Of a stretch of 64,000 nucleotides of DNA, positions 54,079 to 63,045 are shown in pieces. The DNA comes from Desulfomarina profundi. GTDB taxonomy: Bacteria > Desulfobacterota > Desulfobulbia > Desulfobulbales > Desulfocapsaceae. Position 1 is the stretch's first letter, and each line of letters starts with the position of its first letter. The position numbers were made by a program, and so were the translations under genes. Under the pieces are notes generated by a model. That model did no database searches. It was not told where the DNA came from and saw nothing but the letters and a program-made list of their open reading frames with translations. The DNA is taken from NCBI RefSeq assembly GCF_019703855.1, contig NZ_AP024086.1:1012501-1076500 (forward strand), written 5' to 3'.

Positions 54079-56282
54079 TGGCACGGGTTGAACTTCTGGC
54101 ACCCGCCGGAAACAGTGAAAATTTTCTTGCGGCCATGGACGCGGGAGCAGATGCCGTCTATGTTGGTGCTCCTGGATTTAATGCGCGAAACCTGGCAAGG
54201 GAATTGCGGCTGGAAGAAATAGCGGCAATGATTGCTTACTGCCGCGAACGGGGTAAAAAACTTTATATAGCTGCAAACAGCCTTGTTCTTGAGCGTGAGC
54301 TGCCCGCTGTTATAAACAGTCTTGCCTTTCTCCAGGAACTGGAACCGGATGGTCTTATCGTCCAGGATCCCGGGATTGTTCACCTTGTCAGCCAGTACTT
54401 CCCCGATCTTGCCCTCCACGCCTCCACCCTGATGACAGCCCACAATTCAGACAGCGTGAATTTTCTTGCTCAGCTCGGTTTCAAGAGGGTCGTGCTTGCC
54501 CGAGAGTTGACCCTGAAGGAGATTGCCACAATAGGCGAACGCTGTCCCCAGATGGAGCTGGAGGTCTTTGTTCATGGTGCCATGTGTTTTTCCTATTCGG
54601 GGCTCTGTCTCTTCTCCTCTTACCTGGGTGGAAAAAGTGGTCTGCGGGGGCGCTGTGTTCAGCCCTGCCGCAGGTCGTATACCCTGGCATCCAATCGTGG
54701 AAGTGGGAAAAGCGGGAAAGGAGGCTATCTCTTTTCCATGAATGATTTGGCCGGATTCGAATCCCTGGAATTGTTGCGCAAGGCCGGGGTTGTCTCTTTC
54801 AAAATCGAGGGGCGGTTGCGGTCCGCCCATTATGTGGATCATATCGTCAGAGCCTATCGCCTGGTGCTGGATGCCGGTCCCGCGGATATGGAGAGGGCAG
54901 TGGCTGAGGCTGTACGTCTGGCAGAAGAGGCCATGAGCAGAAAGACGAGTTCGGGATATTTCTTTTCTCCCCAGCCTGCCGGGGCGATAACTCCATTTCA
55001 TTCCGGTAATATGGGTACCCATCTTGGTCGGTTTTCCACGATAAAAAAAGCAGGTAAAGAGTCCATTTGCCGCTTTGTTCTGAAAAGTGCGCTGGCTGCA
55101 GGGGACAGGGTCCGCCTCCATATGGAGCCTTCAGGCGAACGTATTGCCTTTCGCCTGAAAAAACTCTTCGTTGCCGGAGAAGAGAGAAAAAAAGCGAACG
55201 CCGGCGAGCGGGTTTCCCTGGCTATACCGGAAAAAGTTGCAGGATTTTTTATAAAACATGTTGATGTCTACAGAGTTGATGGCGGGGTAACCAGACGACA
55301 GGGTGCAGGACTTGATTCGGTAAAAGCAGGAGAAAAACTGGCTGTTATTTCTGCGGGGGTAAAGGGGCATGTTACTGCCATCTCCAGAGAGGCCTGGGTA
55401 CCATGGGGGCAACCAACGCAGGAGCAGACCAGGCAACGAAGGTCACCTGCAAGACGCTCTGCCAGGCAGATACCCACGGAATGGTGGCTCAAGACTGATT
55501 CCATTAAATCTGTACAGTACCAGCTACCGTTTTCCCCTGATCGCCTGCTGCTCTGTTTTGAAAAATCACTGGTTTCCCAGGCCGGGATGGTGAAACGACA
55601 CCTTGGGAGAGAGGCAAAAAAAGTCATCTGGGCTCTACCACCCCTTGTCATGGAAAATGATCTGGCGAGGGTCAGGAAACAGATCAAACTGCTTATTCGT
55701 TCCGGTTTCAGGAGCTTTCAACTTGGCCACAGCAGTCAGCTCAGTTTGTTTAAGAACGAGAAGGTGCGGCTTTTCGCCGATTACACACTTAATCTGATGA
55801 ATAACCGGGCTCTTTTTTTTGCCGAGGAAATTGGTTTTGACGGGGTGCAGCTGGCAATAGAAATGGATAAATCGTCCCTGGCAGAAGCCGTGGCCGGTTA
55901 CAGGGAGTTGCGAAAACGAGAATGGCTCGGTGAGAAAAATGTCCATCTCTCTCTGGGCCTCACGGTGTATGGTTCACCGGCCCTCTATACTTCGCGCCTG
56001 GCTCTGACGCAGTCTCAAGCAGGGAAGTCGGTGGTCAGTCCCAGAAAAGAGCCCTTTGTTATTAGAAAAAAAGAGGGTTTCAGTCAGACATTTCCGCAAA
56101 AACCGTTTTCCCTGCTGCCGTGGCTCGGCGAACTGAAAGAGCTGGGTCTTGACTATGTGGTGGTGGATGTCAGTGGAGGCAGATTTAATAAAAAGGAGCA
56201 GCAGGAGCTGAAGGAACGGCTGGCGGGAAGCGGTCGCTACACCAAGCTCTCTACCTTTAATTATTTCGGCAAGCTCGATTAA
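54078..56282 (+). CDS. U32-family protein, RlhA-like
   Basis: A 734-residue member of the former 'peptidase U32' family. Related proteins (RlhA, TrhP) hydroxylate cytidine or uridine in 23S rRNA or tRNA, so an RNA-hydroxylation role is more likely than proteolysis. Family features are LLAPAGNSENFLAAMDAGADAVYVG at the N-terminus, the signature ELEVFVHGAMCFSYSGLC near residue 155-175, then GRCVQPCRRSY, and FKIEGRLRSAHYV. The long C-terminal part (DUF3656-like and beyond) makes it similar in size to RlhA. Its ATG overlaps the pyrR stop by one base. Confidence 0.85.
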   Translation: MARVELLAPAGNSENFLAAMDAGADAVYVGAPGFNARNLARELRLEEIAAMIAYCRERGKKLYIAANSLVLERELPAVINSLAFLQELEPDGLIVQDPGIVHLVSQYFPDLALHASTLMTAHNSDSVNFLAQLGFKRVVLARELTLKEIATIGERCPQMELEVFVHGAMCFSYSGLCLFSSYLGGKSGLRGRCVQPCRRSYTLASNRGSGKSGKGGYLFSMNDLAGFESLELLRKAGVVSFKIEGRLRSAHYVDHIVRAYRLVLDAGPADMERAVAEAVRLAEEAMSRKTSSGYFFSPQPAGAITPFHSGNMGTHLGRFSTIKKAGKESICRFVLKSALAAGDRVRLHMEPSGERIAFRLKKLFVAGEERKKANAGERVSLAIPEKVAGFFIKHVDVYRVDGGVTRRQGAGLDSVKAGEKLAVISAGVKGHVTAISREAWVPWGQPTQEQTRQRRSPARRSARQIPTEWWLKTDSIKSVQYQLPFSPDRLLLCFEKSLVSQAGMVKRHLGREAKKVIWALPPLVMENDLARVRKQIKLLIRSGFRSFQLGHSSQLSLFKNEKVRLFADYTLNLMNNRALFFAEEIGFDGVQLAIEMDKSSLAEAVAGYRELRKREWLGEKNVHLSLGLTVYGSPALYTSRLALTQSQAGKSVVSPRKEPFVIRKKEGFSQTFPQKPFSLLPWLGELKELGLDYVVVDVSGGRFNKKEQQELKERLAGSGRYTKLSTFNYFGKLD

Positions 56283-56367
56283 AGAAAGTGATCAGGGGTG
56301 AGGTAAATGAAAACACAGAGTTACAAATCCTGTGACCAGTTACCGATTAAAGGCCACCTTAAAAAAT

Positions 56368-57462
56368 TCAGTTTGTGCGCTTTTCCTTGCCCTCGTCCAG
56401 CCTGCGCATACCCTCCATCAGCAGTTTCATGAAAAACCCAATTTCAGGAGTACTGAAGTCTTCCGGTGGAATACCGGGAGTGAACCTGAAGCGCCCTGAT
56501 TTTTCCTTTAAAATCTGATAAAAAGCCAGATCACCTTCATATTTGCCATATTTGGCCTTAATCAGGGATCCCTGCCTGAAAGAGAACCTGGCAGTGCCAC
56601 CCCCCAGCTCATTGATGGTAAGAATACCGGTCTTATTGTTCATATTGAGTGTCTGAAAGAGAGCCTCGGGTGGAATCTCCGTCAGATTACCAATCATGCC
56701 GGAGGCAAGATCTTCGGCCCGGACCTTGTTGGAGCGGTTCAGTCTTTGGGCCATCAGTCTGGAAAAATAGAGCTGGATGGCTGGATAATAGTCGAGAATC
56801 TTGTTGAAGTTCGGTTGGTCAATATAAAGAATTTTCGTCGGTTCCTTCACTTGGATGGTGGCGTTGATATTGTCATTGCAAATCAGGCTCATTTCCCCAA
56901 AGACATCACCCTTGTCAAGGGCGGATATAATGATTCCGGCATCGTTCAGGACGTTGACACTTCCTGAAACAATAATATAAAAACGTCCACCCGGATCACC
57001 TTTGCGGATGACGATTTCACCGGTGTCGTAACTGTTGAGCTTGAAAAAACTGAGAACGGTGTCCAAGTGTTTATCGTCTATATTTTTGAAAAAGGCGAAG
57101 TCGCTCAACACATGGATCATGGACGCCAGTTCATTGGAATAGGTGTCTGTATGGTTGAACAGTTTCTCTTTTCTACTGTGTTCCAGTCTGATGGAGCCGG
57201 TGCAGCCGCTGCAGCTGATCATGCAGAACGGGATTTTGTCTCCACGTTCGTACTGGACAAGGATTTTACCCAGGTCTCCATTGAGAATCTTGCAGACCTT
57301 CTTGTCTGGAGGATACTTGACGATGGAGGTTGTGATAAAGCTGTTTTCAGACTTATTTGTGAGAGGAATTGCGATTCCTGTGAGTTCAAAGGAATCGTCA
57401 TATTTGTACAGGGGACACCTGCGATTTTCGACGATCCTGAATATTACTTTGGGAAAACCCAT
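56368..57462 (-). CDS. cyclic nucleotide-binding / DUF4388 (PATAN) regulator-like protein
   Basis: A 364-residue protein. The N-terminal 110 residues are cysteine-containing and unassigned (CPLYKYDD, and CMISCSGCTG). A cNMP-binding domain follows (FFKLNSYDTGEIVIRKGDPGGRFYIIVSGSVNVL, and KGDVFGEMSLIC). The last 115 residues resemble DUF4388/PATAN (ALFQTLNMNNKTGILTI, ARFSFRQGSLIKAKYG, GRFRFTPG). There is no helix-turn-helix, so it is probably a signalling adaptor rather than a DNA-binding factor. Ligand and partners are unknown. It is divergent from rpsT. Confidence 0.8.
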   Translation of the reverse strand: MGFPKVIFRIVENRRCPLYKYDDSFELTGIAIPLTNKSENSFITTSIVKYPPDKKVCKILNGDLGKILVQYERGDKIPFCMISCSGCTGSIRLEHSRKEKLFNHTDTYSNELASMIHVLSDFAFFKNIDDKHLDTVLSFFKLNSYDTGEIVIRKGDPGGRFYIIVSGSVNVLNDAGIIISALDKGDVFGEMSLICNDNINATIQVKEPTKILYIDQPNFNKILDYYPAIQLYFSRLMAQRLNRSNKVRAEDLASGMIGNLTEIPPEALFQTLNMNNKTGILTINELGGGTARFSFRQGSLIKAKYGKYEGDLAFYQILKEKSGRFRFTPGIPPEDFSTPEIGFFMKLLMEGMRRLDEGKEKRTN

Positions 57463-57651
57463 AAAATGCCTTTATTTTTATTCCTGAATCTGTGACAGCT
57501 TTGTGTCTGTTTTTCATAAAAGAATAGCTTATCGTAACAGGCTGTGTCAAATGGTCGGGAATCTTTTTCAGCACCTGATACAGCACGAATCTTTTTCAGG
57601 ATGTTTGAAAGTCGGGGAAACAGGGAAGAGCAATATGAAATACAATAATTG

Positions 57652-57680
57652 TTGACTTTATTATTTTTCTGAATTATAAA
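57652..57680 (+). promoter_or_regulatory. sigma-70 promoter of rpsT
   Basis: TTGACT (57652-57657) and TATAAA (57675-57680) are separated by 17 bp, close to consensus. The start of transcription would be about 220 bp before the rpsT start codon, leaving a long leader that contains the conserved element. Confidence 0.7.
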
Positions 57681-57780
57681 TTTTTTTCTTGCGAAAATGA
57701 TTCTGAACCGGTATGAAGAGCGTTTGCATGTTCCGGTTCATTGGTTGATAAATCGGTTATATCGAAAGGATATGAGTTCA

Positions 57781-57892
57781 AACACCCCACCAGGGGGTAT
57801 AAGTACCTTGAAAATAAACCTAACCATTTGATTTCAAAACACCTTCCCTGGTTTCCTGTTTTTTATGACAGAAATTCAGGAGTAATGCACTA
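57781..57892 (+). repeat. conserved ~112-bp leader element, copy 2 (rpsT leader)
   Basis: This copy lies in the rpsT leader, ends about 10 bp before the ribosome site AAGGAG, and matches 22825-22935. In the shared region both copies keep the pairs AACCA/TGGTT and TTGAAA/TTTCAA; where the CCTG/CAGG pair around the TTTTTTATGA loop changes in copy 1 (CTTG/CGGG), pairing is still possible. The gap 57463-57910 holds the rpsT promoter and this element only. Confidence 0.7.
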
Positions 57893-57910
57893 AATATAAG
57901 GAGTAAATTC

Positions 57911-58177
57911 GTGGCTAATCATAAATCCGCTGAAAAGAGAAATCGTCAATCCCAGGTTCGTCGTTTGCGCAATAAGAGCAACAGGAGCAGGATGAAAACT
58001 GCAATTCGCAAAATTGATGAGGCTGTAGTTGCCGGTTCAGCCGATGAAGCGCGCGAGGCCCTCAAACAGGCGATTCCCGTAATTGCAAAGACTGCGTCCA
58101 AAGGTACCATTCATAAGAAGACCGCATCCCGGAAAATTTCACGTCTGACAAAACGGGTAAATCAAATGACTGCCTGA
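57911..58177 (+). CDS. rpsT: 30S ribosomal protein S20
   Basis: An 88-residue primary-binding protein of the small ribosomal subunit. The sequence is typical: MANHKSAEKRNRQSQVRRLRNKSNRSRMKT split in the opening region, and ASKGTIHKKTASRKISRLTKRV at the end. The start is a GTG with AAGGAG upstream. It is a single-gene unit, with its own promoter and a strong terminator. Confidence 0.97.
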   Translation: MANHKSAEKRNRQSQVRRLRNKSNRSRMKTAIRKIDEAVVAGSADEAREALKQAIPVIAKTASKGTIHKKTASRKISRLTKRVNQMTA

Positions 58178-58197
58178 TCTGTTTTTCCTTTTCATTT

Positions 58198-58234
58198 AAA
58201 AGGCCATGGAATCGTCGATTCCATGGCCTTTTTT
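58198..58234 (+). terminator. intrinsic terminator of rpsT
   Basis: AAAGGCCATGGAATC and GATTCCATGGCCTTT form a perfect 15-bp stem with a 4-base loop, followed by a T run, 20 bp after the rpsT stop. Confidence 0.93.
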
Positions 58235-58397
58235 GTTTTTTTTCTCCTGCACATTTTCATTTTTTCCTCTTTAAAACAAAGAAAAAGGATTCATTTTTTG
58301 AAAAATAGTTTATTCTCTGTTCTTATGCATAGAAACATGAATCCGTGTTTTCCAAGACAGCGCGAAAAAACGGCTCAACGAAATGAAAGGGTAAAAA

Positions 58398-59900
58398 ATG
58401 GATCATGAAAAGTTTTATCCCGGAATACCAGAGACCAGGACAGCGATGGCTACTTCGAAACTGGTACCGGTCTGTACCGAGATTGTAGCCGATTTGGATA
58501 CTCCCCTGACCCTTTTCGCAAAGGTTGTGGCGGAACATCGCCATATTTTCCTTTTTGAAAGCATGGAGGGGGGGGAAAAATGGGGTCGATTCTCCTTTAT
58601 CGGTTTTGATCCCCTGGTTCTTTTTTCTTCCAGCGGAGACGATATCAGTATCAGCAAAATCAGGGACGGGGTTTCTGATGAGAAGAGCTTCAAGGGAAAC
58701 CCTCTGGTGGCCTTAACGGAGCTGTTGAATGACCTGGCCGTGCCGGAATATGAGATGCTGCCCCGGTTCTGCGGTGGTGCTGTCGGATTCCTGGGATATG
58801 ATATGGTACGTTTCATGGAGGATCTTCCTGATGATCGATCTTCCCTGGATCTTCCGGACTCGTCCTTTATTATTCCCAGGACGGTGCTCGTCTACGACAA
58901 TTTGAAACAGACTGTAACTGTTGTCTGCTGGATCTGGAGTGACGAAGAACAGGTTGAACAGCTTTACCAGGAGGCTTGTGATATCCTGCGTGAAGTGATA
59001 AATGCTGTCCGCCAGCCTGTACCGGCAGGGTTTTATCAGCAAAGTGGTAACAGGCTTTCAAGTTCCCATGTGTTCAAGGCGAATATGGAAAAGGAGCAGT
59101 TCTGTCGTATGGTGGAACGGGCAAAGGAATATATTCGCGCCGGCGATATTATCCAGGTAGTTCTTTCCCAGCGGTTCCATACCACAACGGAATTATCCCC
59201 CCTTGTTCTTTATCGGGCTCTCAGGCATATCAATCCCAGTCCATATCTCTTTTACCTGCAGCTGGACGAGATCGTCCAGATCGGTTCTTCTCCCGAGATT
59301 CTGGTGAGAAAAGAGGGGGAGAATATAGAACTGCGACCCATTGCCGGCACCCGTCCGAGGGGTGAGAGCCGGGAAGATGACCTGGCCCTGGAAAAAGAGC
59401 TGCTGGCCGATCCAAAAGAAATAGCTGAGCATCTGATGCTTGTGGATCTCGGTCGCAATGATGTGGGCAGGGTTGCGGAAGGGGGACAGGTGGAGGTTCA
59501 GGATCTGCTGGTGGTTGAGCGTTACAGCCATGTGATGCACATTGTTTCCGGTATTCATGGTAAAATCGCAAAAGAGCGGGATCAGTTTGATGTGATGGCC
59601 GCCTGTTTTCCTGCAGGAACAGTAAGCGGAGCACCAAAGATTCGGGCCATGCAGATCATTGACGAGTTGGAGCCGGAAAAACGTGGTGCCTATGCCGGGG
59701 CAGTCGGGTATTTTGGTTTTACCGGGAACATGGATTTTTGTATTACAATCAGGACCTTTGTCATGTGCGGAAAAGATCTCTGGGTCCAGGCCGGTGCCGG
59801 AATCGTTGCTGATTCCGATCCGGAAAAAGAATTTGAAGAGACTATTAATAAATCGCTGGGGCTGCGTCGCGCAGTTGAACTTGCCGAGAAGGGTTTTTAA
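58398..59900 (+). CDS. trpE: anthranilate synthase component I
   Basis: TrpE makes anthranilate from chorismate with ammonia from TrpG, the first step of tryptophan synthesis. The 500-residue protein has the N-terminal feedback-site region (LETPLTLF-like DTPLTLFAKVV, and LESMEGGEKWGRFSF-like FESMEGGEKWGRFSFIG), and the chorismate-binding core (IQVVLSQRF, IGSSPEILVRKEG, RPIAGTRPRG, LMLVDLGRNDVGRV, FPAGTVSGAPKIRAMQIID). Start ATG at 58398; the ribosome site (AAAGGG) is upstream. I see no attenuator in the 160 bp before it. It is followed by trpG after 1 bp. Confidence 0.96.
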   Translation: MDHEKFYPGIPETRTAMATSKLVPVCTEIVADLDTPLTLFAKVVAEHRHIFLFESMEGGEKWGRFSFIGFDPLVLFSSSGDDISISKIRDGVSDEKSFKGNPLVALTELLNDLAVPEYEMLPRFCGGAVGFLGYDMVRFMEDLPDDRSSLDLPDSSFIIPRTVLVYDNLKQTVTVVCWIWSDEEQVEQLYQEACDILREVINAVRQPVPAGFYQQSGNRLSSSHVFKANMEKEQFCRMVERAKEYIRAGDIIQVVLSQRFHTTTELSPLVLYRALRHINPSPYLFYLQLDEIVQIGSSPEILVRKEGENIELRPIAGTRPRGESREDDLALEKELLADPKEIAEHLMLVDLGRNDVGRVAEGGQVEVQDLLVVERYSHVMHIVSGIHGKIAKERDQFDVMAACFPAGTVSGAPKIRAMQIIDELEPEKRGAYAGAVGYFGFTGNMDFCITIRTFVMCGKDLWVQAGAGIVADSDPEKEFEETINKSLGLRRAVELAEKGF

Positions 59901-59901
59901 A

Positions 59902-60516
59902 ATGCTTGTTATTATAGATAATTATGATTCGTTCACCTATAACATTGTGCAGACAATTGCGGCAAACGGATTACGGGAAGGGCGCACGGAAGACATTCGG
60001 GTTTTTCGCAATGACCGGATCACAGTACAGGAAATTGAAAAACTGCAACCGGACAGGATACTGGTTTCGCCCGGGCCATGTACTCCTAAAGAGGCTGGTA
60101 TTTCCATGGAGGCCATCCGTTTTTTTGCCGGGAAAATTCCGGTTCTCGGAGTCTGTCTTGGTCACCAGTCCATGGGGGAGGCCTTTGGTGGCACAGTTGT
60201 CAGGGCCAGAAGGATCATGCATGGAAAAACCAGTCCCATGCACCACGATGGTAAAGGTGTTTTTACCGGTCTGCCCAATCCTTTTGAGGGAATGCGCTAT
60301 CATTCTCTGATCGTGGAAGAGAGTGATCTCCCAGACTGTTTTGAGGTGACCTGCAGGACGGATGAAGGAGAACTGATGGGTATCAGGCACCGGGAAGTGT
60401 TGCTGGAAGGTGTGCAGTTTCACCCCGAATCAATTATGACCCCGGATGGTATAACCCTGCTGGGGAATTTTATGAGCACGGATTATCCGGAAATGTACAA
60501 TTCTGCAAATAAATAA
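59902..60516 (+). CDS. trpG: anthranilate synthase component II (glutamine amidotransferase)
   Basis: A 204-residue class I glutamine amidotransferase that gives ammonia to TrpE. The motifs are IIDNYDSFTYNIVQ, LVSPGPCTPKEAG, the catalytic cysteine in VLGVCLGHQSMGEAFGG, and the histidine/glutamate pair in VQFHPESIMTPDG. The ATG at 59902 is 1 bp after the trpE stop. The open frame extends upstream inside trpE, but the conserved start is here. Confidence 0.95.
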   Translation: MLVIIDNYDSFTYNIVQTIAANGLREGRTEDIRVFRNDRITVQEIEKLQPDRILVSPGPCTPKEAGISMEAIRFFAGKIPVLGVCLGHQSMGEAFGGTVVRARRIMHGKTSPMHHDGKGVFTGLPNPFEGMRYHSLIVEESDLPDCFEVTCRTDEGELMGIRHREVLLEGVQFHPESIMTPDGITLLGNFMSTDYPEMYNSANK

Positions 60517-60520
60517 AAAA

Positions 60521-61563
60521 ATGGATATCAGAAAAGCAATTGAAAGAGTGGTTGGCAGACAGGATCTGAAGGAAGAAGAAATGGTCATCGCCATGACGGA
60601 AATCATGGATGGTATTGCCACACCAGCACAGATCGGGGCCTTTATAACAGCTTTGCGGATGAAGGGGGAGACGATAGAGGAAATTGTCGGAGCAGTCAAG
60701 GTGATGCGGGCCAAAGCAACCTTTGTCGATTCCGGTGTGGATATGTCGGCCGGGCAAATTCTGATGGATATTGTCGGTACAGGGGGGGATGGGTCGGGAA
60801 CCTTTAATGTCTCCACGACTACGGCTTTTGTGGTTGCCGCTGCCGGTATACCGGTTGCAAAACATGGAAATCGTGCCATTTCTTCCCAATGTGGCAGTGC
60901 CGATGTTCTGGAAGCGTTAGGCGTGGACCTTTCCCTCTCAGCGGATCAGATTTCAGACTGTGTGCAGACAGTCGGTATCGGCTTTCTCTTTGCGCCAATG
61001 CTCCATGGTGCCATGAAACATGCCGTTGGTCCCAGGCGGGAAATAGGTATCCGCTCAATTTTTAATATCCTGGGGCCCATGACCAATCCGGCTGGTGCCA
61101 ATGTTCAGCTCACCGGTGTCTTTGCGAAAGAGCTGACGTCCGTGATGGCCGAGGTTCTGGTTCGTCTCGGTATGAAACGGACCCTTGTGGTCTGGGGTGA
61201 GGGAAACCTGGACGAACTGACTCTCACCGGCAAATCGTATATTGCCGACGGCTGTAACGGCAGAGTGACAACCTATACCGTAGCTCCGGAAGAGGTGGGA
61301 TTGCAGCGGGCCGGCCTGGAAGATATCAGGGGCGGTGCTATTCCGCAGGAAGCGGCAGAACAGGTCCGGGAAGTCCTTGGGGCACAGCTGGGGCAAAACT
61401 TGATATGGTACTGCTGAATGGTGGTGCGGCTCTGATGGCTGCCGGTAAGGTGGAAAACCTGAAAGATGGTGTTTCTCTGGCACGTGACATTGTCAAATCG
61501 GGAGCGGCACTGGAAAAACTTGATCAACTTGTTAAATTTTCAGAAAAAATCAGTTCAAAATAG
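60521..61563 (+). CDS. trpD: anthranilate phosphoribosyltransferase (one-base frameshift)
   Basis: TrpD joins anthranilate and PRPP. Motifs are IMDGIATPAQIGAFITALRMKGET, DIVGTGGDGSGTFNVSTTTAFVVA, VAKHGNRAISSQCGSADVLEALG and FNILGPMTNPAGA. As read, the frame ends at 61417 in a non-conserved tail. Adding one G to the run 61390-61393 restores GAKLDMVLLNGGAALMAAGKVENL and a stop at 61561, giving 347 residues, the usual length. It is 4 bp after trpG. trpC, trpF, trpB and trpA are not downstream in this window. Confidence 0.92.
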
Positions 61564-61909
61564 ATAACGGCAATGCCGGCCTTGATTTCTTCGGGCCAGT
61601 TTATTTCTTCCCATGCTGCCTTTTAAAGCGTTTTCCCGAAATGATCTTGAAGCAATGTTCAAAGTGGGAATGTAAGCTGGAGAGCCAGCGTCTGTGAAGT
61701 GTTCTTCACAGAATTGTCTTTATTGTGAAAAAGTCTTATCTGGAAAAATCTCATTTTATTTCATATCGTTCTACCATGTTTCATTGTTGGTTGGGAATGT
61801 CTGGTCGATTGAAAAACATTTGATTTGTGAATAATCATAAATATCAGTCAGGCATTGACCTTATCACCAACAATAGTTGTTTTTCACAACCTCAAACAAG
61901 GAGAATACC
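61564..61909. other. 346-bp gap with a perfect hairpin
   Basis: TCTGTGAAG and CTTCACAGA (61691-61712) form a 9-bp stem with a TGTT loop, about 130 bp after trpD. It could end the trp message or control the cytochrome gene. No gene is seen in the rest of the gap; a clear promoter for the cytochrome was not found. Confidence 0.4.
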
Positions 61910-62413
61910 ATGTGGAAAAAATGTATGCGGACGTTAACTGTCGCAGGCCTGGTAGTTGCGAGTAGCAGTCTGTTTGTCAGTGCCGCCGGAAAAGATGTAC
62001 AGTCGCAAATTGACGGTATTATGGGTGCGTTGCCGAAGTTTGCTGTGCCTATGCGTGAAGTGGGTGACAGGTTTCAGAATATGTATTTTGCTGCCGAAGG
62101 CGGTAACTGGGCCCTGGCTTCATATATGTCGAGATATATGAACAAGGCGATGAACCCGGCAAAGATTACGAAACCAAATGCTTATCCGGACTGGGAATCT
62201 TTTTATGCAGATGATTTTGCCGCAGTCAACAAGGCAATTGCAGCCGAAGATCTCAGCACCTTTAAAAAAGAATATAAAGCAGTCATCTCTTCTTGTAATT
62301 CATGCCATTCAGGAATGGGTTACGATTTTATCAAAGTAGTAAAACTTCCAGCGCCACCGGATAAATTCATTGAATATAATCTTTCCTCCAAAGCAGCCGA
62401 TGTGCCCAAGTAA
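61910..62413 (+). CDS. periplasmic monohaem c-type cytochrome-like protein
   Basis: A 167-residue secreted protein. The signal peptide (MRTLTVAGLVVASSSLFVSAAG, cut probably after VSAAG) follows MWKKC. One haem motif, CNSCH, is at residue about 136, and a methionine-rich middle (MREVGDRFQNMYFAAEG, SYMSRYMNKAMNPAKI) may supply the sixth ligand. The fold resembles small cytochromes with a helical bundle and a C-terminal CxxCH, but I cannot name the family. The ATG at 61910 has AAGGAG eight bases upstream. A redox role in the periplasm is likely; the partner is unknown. Confidence 0.8.
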   Translation: MWKKCMRTLTVAGLVVASSSLFVSAAGKDVQSQIDGIMGALPKFAVPMREVGDRFQNMYFAAEGGNWALASYMSRYMNKAMNPAKITKPNAYPDWESFYADDFAAVNKAIAAEDLSTFKKEYKAVISSCNSCHSGMGYDFIKVVKLPAPPDKFIEYNLSSKAADVPK

Positions 62414-62432
62414 TTCTTTATACTTGACGACA

Positions 62433-62579
62433 TTGATGGACTCGCAAAAAGCTCATCATACATTAAAGACGGCTGAGCTGAAAAGTTTGATATACGAGTC
62501 GTAGTCCTTTTCCCAGAACCTCAACGCTATATATGGTATGTTGAGGTCCTGGGAAAAATTTCTGGACAGACACTAGCCT
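62433..62579. repeat. dispersed repeat with an 18-bp hairpin
   Basis: It begins with ATTGATGGACTCGCAAAAAG, like the palindromic repeat at 20048, and ends with GGACAGACACTAG, like the sequence near 50516. Inside, TTTTCCCAGAACCTCAAC (62508-62525) and GTTGAGGTCCTGGGAAAA (62540-62557) form an 18-bp stem with one wobble, which could also act as a two-way terminator after the cytochrome gene. Confidence 0.6.
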
Positions 62580-62770
62580 GCATATTTCACAGGTTCATTG
62601 AGCAAGCATATTATTTCAACTTCAGCGCATGTCATGGGCCGCACACACATATTTTGCAAATCAGTCGTCTTCAAATTGAACAAAATCCTGCCTGGAACAG
62701 GTTAAAATACACATATTGACAGATAATGATAATCTATATCTTAAAAGACGGGTAGTTCCCCCTCCACATA

Positions 62771-62841
62771 TCTCTTCAATCAGATTTATTCAGCTGCGCA
62801 TCGGTATCTGCTGTAAGTTGCGATACACCTGATTGAAGAGA
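62771..62841. repeat. 13-bp inverted repeat in the gap before the IS element
   Basis: TCTCTTCAATCAG (62771-62783) and CTGATTGAAGAGA (62829-62841) are exact inverse copies 45 bp apart. The rest of the gap 62414-62920 shows nothing else I can support. Confidence 0.5.
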
Positions 62842-62986
62842 TCAATGTATGGATAACAGCTGGCGCATGAGACCCATACCTTACGAACGGTTATTTTTAC
62901 CTGAGCTCCGATTTTAAATAAAGGAGTAATCCACCAGTTTTACTGGTGGGTCCCAGCTTAGCTATGCATGTATCATAGTGAATAAA

Positions 62987-63045
62987 ACTCAATACCTCCT
63001 TATCATCCGGGTTGGCGACTCGGAAGGGTAAAGGAGGTATTGAGT
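62987..63045 (+). promoter_or_regulatory. hairpin that hides the tnpA ribosome site
   Basis: ACTCAATACCTCCTT (62987-63001) is the exact inverse of AAGGAGGTATTGAGT (63031-63045), which contains the Shine-Dalgarno and part of the GTG start. The 15-bp stem would block translation. IS200 is known to use such a 5' hairpin to keep transposase low. Confidence 0.8.

Noticed and set aside
54752-54768. T-arm-like GATTCGAATCCC that could mark a tRNA
   Set aside because: It lies inside the U32 coding region, and no acceptor or anticodon arms can be formed around it.
58223-58408. 61-codon open frame between rpsT and trpE
   Set aside because: It starts inside the rpsT terminator, has low-complexity sequence from A/T-rich DNA and no ribosome site.
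4554-61393. Programmed ribosomal frameshifting as the reason for the many breaks
   Set aside because: The sites share no slippery heptamer or downstream structure, and programmed shifts in ten unrelated housekeeping genes are not credible.
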